This document shows positions 52,819 through 61,264 of a DNA stretch of 64,000 nucleotides, one piece after another. A program made the translations under genes and the position numbers. The stretch comes from Ignavibacterium sp. (GTDB lineage Bacteria > Bacteroidota > Ignavibacteria > Ignavibacteriales > Ignavibacteriaceae): positions 520,903 through 584,902 of the forward strand of contig JAVSMP010000001.1 of the NCBI GenBank assembly GCA_032027145.1. The letters run 5' to 3'. Every line of letters begins with the position of its first letter. Positions within the stretch are counted from its first letter, which is position 1. The notes under the pieces are model-generated. The model did not search any database and was not told the origin of the DNA. It saw only the letters and a list, made by a program, of their open reading frames with translations.

Positions 52819-54165
52819 ATGGCTAAAACAAAAGTAAAATACATCTGCTCCAATTGCGGATACGAAACATTAAAATGGATCGGAAAATGTCCGGAATGTG
52901 AAAGCTGGAATTCTTTTACTGAGGAAATTGTAGAAACATCTCCGCACAAAACAAATATTGCAAAATCCAGGTTTAGTTACAGTAAGATAACCGATGTTAT
53001 TGCCAGTGATGAAGAGAGGATAATAACAGGAATTACCGAATTTGATCGTGTACTGGGCGGTGGAATTATGCCCGGTTCTGTTGTTCTGCTTGGCGGAGAT
53101 CCGGGAATAGGAAAATCCACAATAGCAATGCAAGCAGCAGCAAGTATTAGTGAAAAAGTTTTATATGTAACCGGCGAAGAATCTGAAAAACAAATCAAGC
53201 TGCGCTCAACAAGATTAAAGGTTAAATCCGAAACTTTCTTTATTCAAGCTGAAACTGAGCTATCAAATATTCTTGGTGCAATAAAGGAAATTAAACCATC
53301 AGTGGTTGTTATTGATTCAATCCAAACTACCTACCGAGGCGAATTGGAAAATTCTCCCGGAACAATAACACAAATTCGTGAGTGTGCTGCCTTGATGATG
53401 GAGGAAGCGAAAAAAAATCATTACTCGGTAATTATAATCGGGCATGTTACAAAAGATGGAATGATAGCCGGACCAAAAATTCTTGAACATATGGTTGATA
53501 CGGTTCTGCAGTTTGAAGGTGAAGCAAATCATTCTTTTAGAATTTTAAGAGCGCAAAAAAACAGATTTGGCAGTACAAATGAAATTGGCGTGTTTGAAAT
53601 GTTTGAAGATGGTCTGAAAGAAGTTGCTAATCCAAGCGAATTGTTTTTAAGTGAGCGGGAAAAACAAACACCTGGTTCGGTTGTTACTTCAAGTATCGAA
53701 GGAAGCAGACCTATTCTGCTTGAAGTGCAGGCATTAGTAACCCCTTCAAGTTTTGGTTATCCGCAAAGAGTTTCAAACGGATTTGATCAGAAAAGATTAT
53801 CTATACTTTTGGCTGTACTTGAGAAAAGAGCAAATGTAAGAGTATCCGCACATAATGTATTTGTTAATATTGCCGGTGGAATAAGAGTAATCGAACCGGC
53901 TGCAGATCTTGCTGTTTGTGCCAGCATTGCATCAAGTTTAACAGATAGTGTTATTGATAATCAAACAATACTCATCGGAGAAGTTGGATTAGGCGGTGAG
54001 ATCAGAAGCGTTGGACATATAGACAAAAGAATTACTGAAGCAAAAAAACTTGGTTTTAAAACAGTAATTATCCCTGCTGGAAACTTGAAGAGTGTAAAGG
54101 AAGATAATACAATAAAAATCATCCCTGTTGATAATGTAAAAGCCGCAATTGAAAAATTATTATGA
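52819..54165 (+). CDS. radA: DNA repair protein RadA
   Basis: A 448-residue protein. A zinc ribbon at residues 10-30 (C-S-N-C-G-Y, C-P-E-C-E-S-W) is followed by a RecA-like motor with G-G-D-P-G-I-G-K-S-T near 93, the family-specific K-N-R-F-G-S-T-N-E motif near 250, and a C-terminal Lon-protease-like domain without the catalytic Ser-Lys pair function (G-E-V-G-L-G-G-E-I-R-S-V near 390). It drives branch migration in recombinational repair. The ATG has little Shine-Dalgarno character. Confidence 0.97.
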   Translation: MAKTKVKYICSNCGYETLKWIGKCPECESWNSFTEEIVETSPHKTNIAKSRFSYSKITDVIASDEERIITGITEFDRVLGGGIMPGSVVLLGGDPGIGKSTIAMQAAASISEKVLYVTGEESEKQIKLRSTRLKVKSETFFIQAETELSNILGAIKEIKPSVVVIDSIQTTYRGELENSPGTITQIRECAALMMEEAKKNHYSVIIIGHVTKDGMIAGPKILEHMVDTVLQFEGEANHSFRILRAQKNRFGSTNEIGVFEMFEDGLKEVANPSELFLSEREKQTPGSVVTSSIEGSRPILLEVQALVTPSSFGYPQRVSNGFDQKRLSILLAVLEKRANVRVSAHNVFVNIAGGIRVIEPAADLAVCASIASSLTDSVIDNQTILIGEVGLGGEIRSVGHIDKRITEAKKLGFKTVIIPAGNLKSVKEDNTIKIIPVDNVKAAIEKLL

Positions 54166-54245
54166 AAATAAAACTGATATACTTATTGCAGTAACCAAGA
54201 ATTAAATCTGCATTTTAACTGCTGTTAGAGAATCAACTTGAGACA

Positions 54246-54266
54246 TAAGCCCGTTTTATGGGCTTA
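54246..54266. other. Hairpin downstream of radA
   Basis: TAAGCCC and GGGCTTA form a 7-bp stem with a 7-nt loop, 80 bp after radA. No T-tract follows on either strand, so a terminator role is unproven. Confidence 0.4.
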
Positions 54267-54327
54267 AAACTTATAAATAATTGTATTTTTTCTTTGTTTC
54301 TTTAATTAATAGTATTATTTTATTCCT

Positions 54328-54347
54328 GCGTCAAATGACGCTTTTTT
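54328..54347 (+). terminator. Terminator-type hairpin in the leader of the RRM gene
   Basis: GCGTC-AAAT-GACGC followed directly by six T, ending 25 bp before the GTG start of the RRM protein. It could end radA transcription or attenuate the RRM gene. Confidence 0.75.
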
Positions 54348-54372
54348 GTTCAATTAATAAAAGGTTCGTTTT

Positions 54373-54624
54373 GTGAGTATCAAATTGTTTGTAGGGAGTC
54401 TCCCCTGGTCAGCCAACGATGAAGATTTGCAGAAAGCTTTTGCCGCACACGGTAAAGTTCTCTCAGCAAAAGTTGTAACTGATAAAGAGACACGCAGATC
54501 AAGAGGTTTTGGTTTTGTTGAATATGAGAACGAAACTGAGGCAACTGCTGCAATTCAGGCACTAAATGGTTCTGAACTCAAGGGTCGTAATATCATTGTA
54601 AGCGAAGCAAAACCCAAGAAATAG
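54373..54624 (+). CDS. Small RNA-binding protein with single RRM domain
   Basis: An 83-residue protein that is essentially one RNA recognition motif. RNP2 is L-F-V-G-S-L (residues 5-10) and RNP1 is R-G-F-G-F-V-E-Y (43-50). It ends in a short basic tail, A-K-P-K-K. The start is GTG with AAAGG about 9 bp upstream. Such single-RRM proteins (cyanobacterial Rbp type) bind mRNA and often respond to cold. The gene is monocistronic, sitting between two terminator-type hairpins. Confidence 0.93.
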   Translation: MSIKLFVGSLPWSANDEDLQKAFAAHGKVLSAKVVTDKETRRSRGFGFVEYENETEATAAIQALNGSELKGRNIIVSEAKPKK

Positions 54625-54645
54625 GTCCTGTTTATTCCTTTTTAG

Positions 54646-54670
54646 GCGCTCTTTTTTTGAGCGCTTTTTT
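54646..54670 (+). terminator. Intrinsic terminator of the RRM gene
   Basis: GCGCTC and GAGCGC form a 6-bp GC-rich stem with a T7 loop, followed by six T, 21 bp after the stop codon. Confidence 0.92.
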
Positions 54671-54704
54671 GTTTTAAAAATTATTTGATGAAAAGGATTT
54701 CATA

Positions 54705-56027
54705 ATGAAAAGAATTCTGATTCACTTCCCGTTATTTATTCTTTTACTCCAACAGATTTTTCCGCAACCTTTAGCACCTGATTGGGCAAAAAATTCAACA
54801 ATCTACGAAGTTAATCTAAGACAATTTACTAAAGAGGGGACATTTAACTCTTTTCTACAACATTTACCCAGACTTAAAGAGCTCGGTATTGATATACTAT
54901 GGCTAATGCCAATAAACCCAATTGGTAAACTAAACAGAAAAGGTACACTTGGAAGTTATTATTCGGTTAAAGATTATGTTGATGTTAATCCTGAATTTGG
55001 CACTAAAGAGGATTTTAAAATTCTTGTTAATGAAATACATAATCAAAACATGCACGTTATAATTGATTGGGTAGCTAATCATACCGCTTGGGATAACGAA
55101 TGGGTTAAAACAAATCCGGAGTTTTATTCTAAAGACTCATCTGGAAAATTCGTTCCGCCTGTGCCTGACTGGTCAGATGTTATTGATCTGAATTACGACA
55201 ATCAAGAATTATGGAAAGAAATGATATCTGCACTGAAGTATTGGGTGAAAGAGTTTGATATTGATGGTTACAGATGTGATGTTGCAGGTATGGTTCCAGT
55301 TGAATTCTGGAACGAAGTACGTGTTGAACTTGATAAGATTAAACCGGTTTTTATGCTTGCTGAGTGGGATACACCCGAAATGCATAAACTTGCTTTTGAC
55401 ATGACTTACGATTGGGAACTTCATAAAATATTTAATGGAATTTACGCTGAAGAAAAAAAATCGACTGATATTATTAAACATATTTTTAATGACCAGAAAA
55501 AATATCCTGATTATGCTTACAGGATGCAGTTTACATCAAATCACGATGAAAATTCATGGAATGGAACTGAGTTTGAAAGATTGGGAGAGGCTGCTGAAGT
55601 CTTTGCAGTCCTAACTTATATAATTCCAGGAATGCCGCTAATTTATAACGGACAGGAAAGTGGTTTTAATAAACGCTTAGAGTTCTTTGAAAAAGATTCA
55701 ATTATCTGGAAAATAAATAAGTTTGAAAAGCTTTATAAAAATCTGAATGAACTCAAAGAAAAAAACAAAGCTTTGTGGGCAGGTAATGAAGGTGGAGCAA
55801 TTGATTTTATAATCAACGATGATGATATTCTGATAATCAAACGTAACAAAGAGAATAATGAAGTTATTGGTTTTTTTAATCTTGCTGAAAAAGAAATTGA
55901 AACCGAAATACCCTTAGAAAGAACTGATGGAGTATATATTGATTTTAATGATAAGCATCCTATTGAATTAAATGGCAATTTACAGTTAAAATTAAAACCT
56001 TGGTCATACAAAATTTTTTATAAATAG
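54705..56027 (+). CDS. Exported alpha-amylase family glycoside hydrolase (GH13)
   Basis: A 440-residue protein with a signal peptide (I-L-I-H-F-P-L-F-I-L-L-L, cleavage near Q-P). All four GH13 regions are present: D-W-V-A-N-H-T near 119; D-G-Y-R-C-D-V-A near 187 with the nucleophile Asp; M-L-A-E-W-D near 218 with the acid/base Glu; and S-N-H-D-E-N near 283 with the transition-state Asp. It probably cuts alpha-1,4-glucans outside the cytoplasm. The ATG has AAAGGA upstream. No SusC/SusD pair or transporter is adjacent, and it lacks a type IX sorting domain, so the periplasm is the likely location. Confidence 0.93.
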   Translation: MKRILIHFPLFILLLQQIFPQPLAPDWAKNSTIYEVNLRQFTKEGTFNSFLQHLPRLKELGIDILWLMPINPIGKLNRKGTLGSYYSVKDYVDVNPEFGTKEDFKILVNEIHNQNMHVIIDWVANHTAWDNEWVKTNPEFYSKDSSGKFVPPVPDWSDVIDLNYDNQELWKEMISALKYWVKEFDIDGYRCDVAGMVPVEFWNEVRVELDKIKPVFMLAEWDTPEMHKLAFDMTYDWELHKIFNGIYAEEKKSTDIIKHIFNDQKKYPDYAYRMQFTSNHDENSWNGTEFERLGEAAEVFAVLTYIIPGMPLIYNGQESGFNKRLEFFEKDSIIWKINKFEKLYKNLNELKEKNKALWAGNEGGAIDFIINDDDILIIKRNKENNEVIGFFNLAEKEIETEIPLERTDGVYIDFNDKHPIELNGNLQLKLKPWSYKIFYK

Positions 56028-56076
56028 AATTTTAACCGCTTGTCATCTGTAACTGAATTTTTAACTAATAATAAAT

Positions 56077-56084
56077 TATTTTTG
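56077..56084 (+). promoter_or_regulatory. Possible -7 promoter element upstream of outer-membrane protein gene
   Basis: TATTTTTG matches TAnnTTTG, 31 bp upstream of the ATG at 56116; the -33 TTTG is missing at the expected place. Confidence 0.35.
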
Positions 56085-56115
56085 TTTATTAAAAATTCAT
56101 TTTCTGGAAGATAAT

Positions 56116-56817
56116 ATGCAAAACAAAATTACTTTTTTAGTTATTCTTTTAATTTTAACTGCCGGGTTTTCAAAAGCCCAGCAAGCAGGTATAAACTTTT
56201 CACTTGCATTACCTCAGGGTGAGTTTGGTAAGCAAGTTGATAATCTTGGTTATGGACTTAGTGGCGAGTTTATGTTTTTATCACCAAAACTACAGTCGCC
56301 TTTTGGACTTGGGTTAAATCTTGGTTACTACGTTTATGGGAGTGAATCCCGAAGAGAACCTTGGAGCCACACAATACCAGATGTTTTTCTGAATGTTGAA
56401 CGAACCAATAATCTTTTGAATTTCCACATAGTATTCGAACTTGGGATGCCGACAGGAACAATCCGTCCTTATATTCAAGGATTGTTTGGTGGAAATTATA
56501 TTTACACTGAAACTTCAGTTAAAGGAGATTATGGAGGAGAGGATATAGCAAGCAATACTAACTTTGATGACTGGTCATGGAGTTACGGTGCGGGGGGCGG
56601 AATTGCAATATTATTAAGCGGTGATCCTGTAACTGAAAAGGAAGCAATTTATTTGGATCTAAAGGGAAGATATCTGTTTGGATCTAAGGCAGATTACCTA
56701 AAAGAAGGAAGTATTCAGATTAACAATTCAAAAGTCATATATAATCCAAGTCAATCAAAAACTGATATTTTAACATTACATCTCGGTGTTAGAATTGCGT
56801 TGAATTTTGAAAGTTAA
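56116..56817 (+). CDS. Outer-membrane beta-barrel protein, function unknown
   Basis: A 233-residue protein with a signal peptide (hydrophobic 5-18, K-A-Q-Q). It has strands rich in Gly and aromatic residues (G-L-G-L-N-L-G-Y-Y-V-Y-G, Y-G-A-G-G-G-I-A-I-L-L), typical of small outer-membrane barrels. It ends at N-F-E-S instead of a terminal Phe. It lies between the amylase and the methyltransferase gene, with only 8 bp to the latter. No ligand can be named. Confidence 0.78.
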   Translation: MQNKITFLVILLILTAGFSKAQQAGINFSLALPQGEFGKQVDNLGYGLSGEFMFLSPKLQSPFGLGLNLGYYVYGSESRREPWSHTIPDVFLNVERTNNLLNFHIVFELGMPTGTIRPYIQGLFGGNYIYTETSVKGDYGGEDIASNTNFDDWSWSYGAGGGIAILLSGDPVTEKEAIYLDLKGRYLFGSKADYLKEGSIQINNSKVIYNPSQSKTDILTLHLGVRIALNFES

Positions 56818-56825
56818 GAATTTTA

Positions 56826-58013
56826 TTGCCAGTTGTTAAACTTAAAAGCGGCAGAGATAAATCATTCAGAAGAAAACATCCATGGATATTTTCTGGAGCT
56901 ATTGATTTTGTAAAAGATATTAGTTTCAATGGCCAAACTGTTGAAGTTATTTCTTCTGATGGCAGCCGATTGGGTTTTGGTTCTTTTTCTAATCATTCGC
57001 AAATAAGCGTTAGAATGTTAAGCTTTGACCCTGATGATGAACCCGATGAAAGTTATATACAAAGGAAGATTGAAGATGCGGTTAAATTTAGAAAAACTAT
57101 TGTTGATCAGCACTCCACGAATGCATACAGATTAATTAATGCTGAGAGCGATAATCTTCCTGGAGTTATTGTTGATAAGTATTCTGATTTTCTGGTTTGT
57201 CAATTTCTTTCGGCAGGGGCTGAATACTGGAAAAATACTGTTATTAGCAGTTTAGCAGATTTGCTTAACCCCTCTGGTATTTATGAAAGATCTGATGTTG
57301 ATGTCAGGGAAAAAGAAGGTTTACCAAAAATTAAAGGTGTTCTATTCGGCAGGCATCCTGATCCCTTAATTGAAATCACTGAGAACAACAACAAGTTTTT
57401 TATTGATATTATTAATGGTCATAAGACAGGATTTTACTTAGATCAGAGAGAAAACCGAAAAATTATAAGCAAGTTTGCAAAAGATAAAAGCGTTCTCAAT
57501 TGTTTTTCTTTTACGGGTGCGTTTTCTGTCTATGCTCTAAAAGCTGGTGCTGCCAAAGTAATTAATGTCGATTCATCCGAAGATGCTCTTAAAACTGCTG
57601 AAAAAAATTTAGCTGCTAATGATCTTACAAGCAATCAATTTGAAAATGTTTGTGATGATGTATTTAAATACTTAAGAAAACTAAGAGACACAAATCAAAA
57701 ATTTGATTTAATAATTCTTGATCCGCCTAAATTTGCTGAATCGGTAAACGTAATTGAAAAAGCAAGTCGTGGTTATAAAGATATTAACTTATTAGCTATC
57801 AAGTTATTAACTTATAATGGAATTCTCTTTACTTTTTCTTGTTCGGGACATATAAGTACGGAATTATTTAAAAAAATTATCTCTGACGCTGCTTTAGACT
57901 CAGGAAGAAATACTAAGACCATAAAGTTTCTTACACAATCTCCCGATCACACTATGTCAACAAACTTTCCGGAGAGTCTTTATCTTAAAGGTCTAGTCTG
58001 CAGTGTTCAATAA
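56826..58013 (+). CDS. rlmI: Class I rRNA large-subunit methyltransferase (RlmI-like)
   Basis: A 395-residue protein. The N-terminal PUA domain (K-H-P-W-I-F-S-G-A near 17-25) is followed by the EEHEE-like segment and a Rossmann methyltransferase: V-L-N-C-F-S-F-T-G-A-F near 219 binds SAM, V-D-S-S-E-D-A is motif II, and I-I-L-D-P-P-K-F near 300 is the catalytic loop. It resembles the enzyme making 5-methylcytosine at 1962 of 23S rRNA. The frame begins with TTG at 56826, only 8 bp after the previous stop; no ATG is nearby. Confidence 0.9.
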   Translation: MPVVKLKSGRDKSFRRKHPWIFSGAIDFVKDISFNGQTVEVISSDGSRLGFGSFSNHSQISVRMLSFDPDDEPDESYIQRKIEDAVKFRKTIVDQHSTNAYRLINAESDNLPGVIVDKYSDFLVCQFLSAGAEYWKNTVISSLADLLNPSGIYERSDVDVREKEGLPKIKGVLFGRHPDPLIEITENNNKFFIDIINGHKTGFYLDQRENRKIISKFAKDKSVLNCFSFTGAFSVYALKAGAAKVINVDSSEDALKTAEKNLAANDLTSNQFENVCDDVFKYLRKLRDTNQKFDLIILDPPKFAESVNVIEKASRGYKDINLLAIKLLTYNGILFTFSCSGHISTELFKKIISDAALDSGRNTKTIKFLTQSPDHTMSTNFPESLYLKGLVCSVQ

Positions 58014-58177
58014 TTAACAGAGGCTTTAACTCTAAGGATTAATTTTCAGAATCCGATTACATACTATCATTTTTTTCTTATTAGGATATAATTCCTTAAT
58101 CGCTTAGATTTAATCCGTTATTTGGCAAATAATCAAATATTCTGATAAAATATTTTTTAAAAGACAAAGAAGGGCTG

Positions 58178-58534
58178 ATGAAAAAGCTTTTAATATTTGT
58201 AACCGTCTTATTTCTTAATGTCTTTACTTCAGTGATTCCTGCCCAAACCCAAAGTGGATTTTGGGAATCAAAAATAGGAGATACTTCTTATAATCTTGAT
58301 GTCGGTACTGGAGAAAGATCAATTACACTCGAGGTTAAATTTTCAAAATCTTACGAGGCTAAACCCAAAGTTTTTATTTCTGTCAGTCAATTGGATGCCG
58401 ATAAAAACTTTAACTGCAGATATAATGTCGAGGCTCTCTCAGTATCAAAAGATGGATTCACTATTAAAATTATGATCTGGGCTGATACTAAGATTTACAG
58501 CATTGGCGGATATTGGTTAGCTTATATAGAATAA
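58178..58534 (+). CDS. Exported H-type lectin domain protein
   Basis: A 118-residue protein with a signal peptide (K-L-L-I-F-V-T-V-L-F-L-N-V-F, P-A-Q). The mature part of about 94 residues is a single H-type lectin-like fold: F-S-K-S-Y-E-A-K-P-K-V-F-I-S-V-S near 55-70, L-D-A-D, then R-Y-N-V, G-F-T-I-K-I-M-I-W-A-D-T near 92-103, and the closing Y-W-L-A-Y-I. Such domains bind N-acetylgalactosamine in other proteins; whether sugar is bound here is unknown. It stands alone, with 164 bp upstream without a recognised promoter. Confidence 0.8.
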   Translation: MKKLLIFVTVLFLNVFTSVIPAQTQSGFWESKIGDTSYNLDVGTGERSITLEVKFSKSYEAKPKVFISVSQLDADKNFNCRYNVEALSVSKDGFTIKIMIWADTKIYSIGGYWLAYIE

Positions 58535-58632
58535 CTTAACATATAGTATTTGTTTTAATACCTCATACCTTGATGTGGTGTTTCATTAGATCAAAAGTAT
58601 TCACAAAATAATTTTATTTAAGGATTCCAAAA

Positions 58633-58869
58633 ATGAATTATAAATCTATAATCATTCTATTATTATTAGGGCTTTTTATCATTGTTTGCCTTCAGAATAT
58701 TGAAAACGTCTCTTTGAGTTTATTGTTTTGGAAATTTGAGATTTCAAAATTGTTACTGCTTATACTTACTTTAATTGCTGGAATTGCAATCGGAATGATT
58801 ATACCCGGTGTATTAAAAAAGGCTAAAGAAGAAAAGGTGCAAGAAAAAAAACAGACTGCTGTTAAGTAG
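58633..58869 (+). CDS. Small LapA-domain (DUF1049) membrane protein
   Basis: A 78-residue protein with two hydrophobic helices (residues 5-20 and 38-58) joined by Q-N-I-E-N-V-S-L-S-L-L-F-W, the typical LapA motif, and a Lys/Glu-rich cytoplasmic tail. E. coli relatives tether the LPS-assembly adaptor LapB; the LapB gene is not adjacent here. AAGGA precedes the ATG. Confidence 0.8.
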   Translation: MNYKSIIILLLLGLFIIVCLQNIENVSLSLLFWKFEISKLLLLILTLIAGIAIGMIIPGVLKKAKEEKVQEKKQTAVK

Positions 58870-58892
58870 TTTTAACAGCAACCTTTTATCAT

Positions 58893-59099
58893 TTAAACTT
58901 TTAGTTTTTTAGTTTCAACTTTTTTTCTGGTTGATAAACCTAACAAACTCCAAACAGGACAAAAATTTAACAGAGCCGTAACAATCGGAACTATTCCAAG
59001 TATTCCCCACCAGCTCTTTAAGTAAATTCCTAAAAGAATAATTACTACACCTAAAACTAATCGAATAACTTTATCAGACCTGCCGATATTGGTTTTCAT
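58893..59099 (-). CDS. YgaP-like DUF2892 inner-membrane protein
   Basis: A 68-residue protein beginning M-K-T-N-I-G-R-S-D-K, as DUF2892 members do. It has two helices (V-L-G-V-V-I-I-L-L-G-I and I-L-G-I-V-P-I-V-T-A-L), the conserved F-C-P-V-W-S-L-L-G-L turn near 46-55, and a basic tail. It is convergent with the LapA-type gene. Its function is not established; relatives are often fused to rhodanese domains, absent here. Confidence 0.85.
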   Translation of the reverse strand: MKTNIGRSDKVIRLVLGVVIILLGIYLKSWWGILGIVPIVTALLNFCPVWSLLGLSTRKKVETKKLKV

Positions 59100-59273
59100 A
59101 CAAACTCCTTTTTAAACAAAAAAATTTTATTGATAGTTTGATGCAGTAATTGCGGAACTGGTTGCAAAATAAATTATAACCGGCAGAAACTATTTTATCA
59201 TTCTTACCTGGCAGCACTGTTCCTGTGATCTAATCTTTCTTTGGTCTAAGGCTTTTTGAAAATAATATAAAAC

Positions 59274-59582
59274 TTATATTGGTTCCCAATTTCTGCCTTG
59301 GCAAGGAATAAAGTCTTCGGTAGGATGCTTATCATATTTAATACAAAGCATAGCAGATTTGTCAAAATATTTGCAGGAAGAGCATAAAGTTCCAGATTCA
59401 ATTTTCCGATTTATCTCTAAGAAATGTTTATACGACATATATGCCGGATTTATAACGAAAAAGAAAAAGGCTAATACACTAACTATTAAAAAAAATCTTT
59501 CATCAACCTGATTTTTGAGAAACCACAATATTATAAGAGTCAATCCTGACCTAATAATTGTCTTATAAATGACCTCACCCAA
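59274..59582 (-). CDS. Small membrane protein with cysteine-rich C-terminal segment
   Basis: A 102-residue protein with two membrane helices (about 8-22 and 28-48). A C-terminal domain has four cysteines spaced C-S-S-C-K-Y-F...C-I-K-Y...C-Q-G, ending in G-R-N-W-E-P. The pattern suggests a small metal site or a disulfide pair. I do not recognise the family. It stands alone, with 174 bp downstream to the DUF2892 gene and 157 bp upstream to tRNA-Lys; neither gap shows a gene. Confidence 0.65.
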   Translation of the reverse strand: MGEVIYKTIIRSGLTLIILWFLKNQVDERFFLIVSVLAFFFFVINPAYMSYKHFLEINRKIESGTLCSSCKYFDKSAMLCIKYDKHPTEDFIPCQGRNWEPI

Positions 59583-59708
59583 AACTACTCTCTAATAATT
59601 GTAAAACATACCTTAAATTACATAATTACTAATAGAATCGGTAAAACTTGCTGTTTTTTATAATATGTGTTATTATTAAACATTCGATATTAAAAATTGT
59701 TTAAAATA

Positions 59709-59734
59709 AAGTAAGCCACTATAGTGGCTTACTT
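59709..59734 (-). terminator. Terminator of tRNA-Lys
   Basis: AAGTAAGCCAC and GTGGCTTACTT form a perfect 11-bp stem with a TATA loop. On the minus strand it follows the tRNA by 5 bp and continues into TATTTT. Confidence 0.9.
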
Positions 59735-59739
59735 AAAAG

Positions 59740-59811
59740 TGAGCGCGGGTGGGCTCGAACCACCGACCCTCTGCTTAAAAGGCAGATGCTCTACCCCTGA
59801 GCTACGCGCCC
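59740..59811 (-). tRNA. tRNA-Lys (anticodon TTT)
   Basis: The minus strand gives a 72-nt cloverleaf. The acceptor GGGCGCG pairs with CGCGCTC (one G-U) and discriminator A follows. The D arm is AGCTCAGGGGTAGAGC; the anticodon stem-loop CTGCC-TTTTAAG-CAG has anticodon TTT; the T arm contains GGTTCGAGCC. CCA is not encoded. A consensus promoter lies just upstream and a strong terminator downstream. Confidence 0.98.
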
Positions 59812-59825
59812 AAAATTTTGAACGG

Positions 59826-59857
59826 CAAATATAAATAATGTGCTTTTTTATTCCAAA
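59826..59857 (-). promoter_or_regulatory. Predicted promoter of tRNA-Lys
   Basis: On the minus strand TTTG (59857-59854), exactly 20 nt, then TATATTTG (59833-59826) matches TTTG-N19-21-TAnnTTTG fully. It lies 14 bp upstream of the tRNA 5' end, the right place for a start site a few bases before it. Confidence 0.7.
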
Positions 59858-59882
59858 CTAAAAGATTTTTTATCGGTGGGAA

Positions 59883-61259
59883 ATGATAGATAATTCAAAA
59901 AACTCGAAAATTCTTGTATGTGATGATGACGAAACACTTTGTTATCTTCTAAAAGAACAATTGCTTGAAGAAGGATTCTCTGTTGATGCCGTTTATGACG
60001 GTAAATATGCCATCGAAGCAATTAAAGCCAAAAACTACGATGTCCTGCTTCTTGATCTGAATATGCGTGAAGTTCAGGGGGAAGAGGTTCTGAAATTCAT
60101 TAAGGATTCCGGTTATGAATTGCTTGAAGTTATTGTTCTTTCAGCTCAGTCTGATATTAAAAAAGCAATTCAATGTATAAAGAATGGTGCTTATGATTAT
60201 ATTACCAAACCATACGAATTTGATGAGCTTGTTCTAACTGTTAGAAGAGCCATCGAACACAGAGATTTAATTGTCGAGAAAAATCTGTATAAAAAAGTCG
60301 CACAAAAAAATCACTCCGAAAAAATTATTGGTGAAAGTAAAGCCCTTCAAAGAGTTTTAACACTGACAAATAAAGCAGCACAATCTGATTCAAATGTTTT
60401 AATCGAAGGAGAAACCGGAACAGGTAAAGAGTTATTTGCTGAATATATTCACAAACAATCTGCCCGAAAAGATAAACCATTTGTAGTAATAAATTGTGCT
60501 TCGTTACCCGATCAATTAATCGAAAGTGAATTGTTTGGACATGAAAAGGGGGCATTTACTGATGCAAAATCAACAAAACAAGGTTTAGTCGAAATCGCTC
60601 ATGGCGGAACTTTATTCCTTGATGAAATTGGCGAGTTGAGTTTAACTCTTCAACCTAAACTTCTAAGATTTTTGGAAAATGGCGAATACAGAAGAATCGG
60701 CGGAATAACTAATCTTAACTCAAATGTTAGAGTAATTGGTGCAACAAATAGAAACCTTCTTGAAGAAGCTGATGTTAAAAACTTCAGACGGGACCTTTTA
60801 TTTAGATTGAATGTTATTACATTAACTATCCCGCCATTGAGAGAAAGAAAAGAAGATATAATTATCTTAGCAGAGTATTTCTTAAATTCAAAATCTCCTA
60901 TAAGATCACCTAAGAAATTATCTATTGAAGCTGCACAGATTCTTGAAGACTACAATTTTACCGGTAATGTAAGAGAGCTTGAACATATTATTGAGAGAGC
61001 TATCATTTTTGCTGAGGGTGATTATATAAAACCTGAAGACTTAAACTTACCCAACACTTACGCTTACAAAGAAGCAGGCAGAATGGGTAATGTAGATATC
61101 CCCTCTGAAATATTAAGTATGGAAGATTTGGAAAGATGGCATATTGGAAAAGTTTTAGATGCAAATCGCTGGGATAGAACAGTTACAGCAAATCAACTTG
61201 GTATCAGCCCAAAGACTCTTTATACTAAAATAAAGAAATACGAACTAAAACAAGATTAG
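59883..61259 (+). CDS. NtrC-family sigma-54-dependent response regulator
   Basis: A 458-residue protein with three domains. The receiver (1-125) has acidic D-D-D near 16 and the phospho-acceptor in L-L-L-D-L-N near residue 58. The AAA+ sigma-54 interaction domain (145-385) has Walker A G-E-T-G-T-G-K-E, the sigma-54 contact loop G-A-F-T-D-A (Asp for the usual second Gly, a known variant), and L-F-L-D-E-I-G. The Fis-type helix-turn-helix at the end has A-N-Q-L-G-I-S-P-K-T-L-Y-T-K. GGTGGGA precedes the ATG. The kinase gene starts 5 bp downstream, so they are a two-component pair. Confidence 0.96.
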   Translation: MIDNSKNSKILVCDDDETLCYLLKEQLLEEGFSVDAVYDGKYAIEAIKAKNYDVLLLDLNMREVQGEEVLKFIKDSGYELLEVIVLSAQSDIKKAIQCIKNGAYDYITKPYEFDELVLTVRRAIEHRDLIVEKNLYKKVAQKNHSEKIIGESKALQRVLTLTNKAAQSDSNVLIEGETGTGKELFAEYIHKQSARKDKPFVVINCASLPDQLIESELFGHEKGAFTDAKSTKQGLVEIAHGGTLFLDEIGELSLTLQPKLLRFLENGEYRRIGGITNLNSNVRVIGATNRNLLEEADVKNFRRDLLFRLNVITLTIPPLRERKEDIIILAEYFLNSKSPIRSPKKLSIEAAQILEDYNFTGNVRELEHIIERAIIFAEGDYIKPEDLNLPNTYAYKEAGRMGNVDIPSEILSMEDLERWHIGKVLDANRWDRTVTANQLGISPKTLYTKIKKYELKQD

Positions 61260-61264
61260 ACTGA

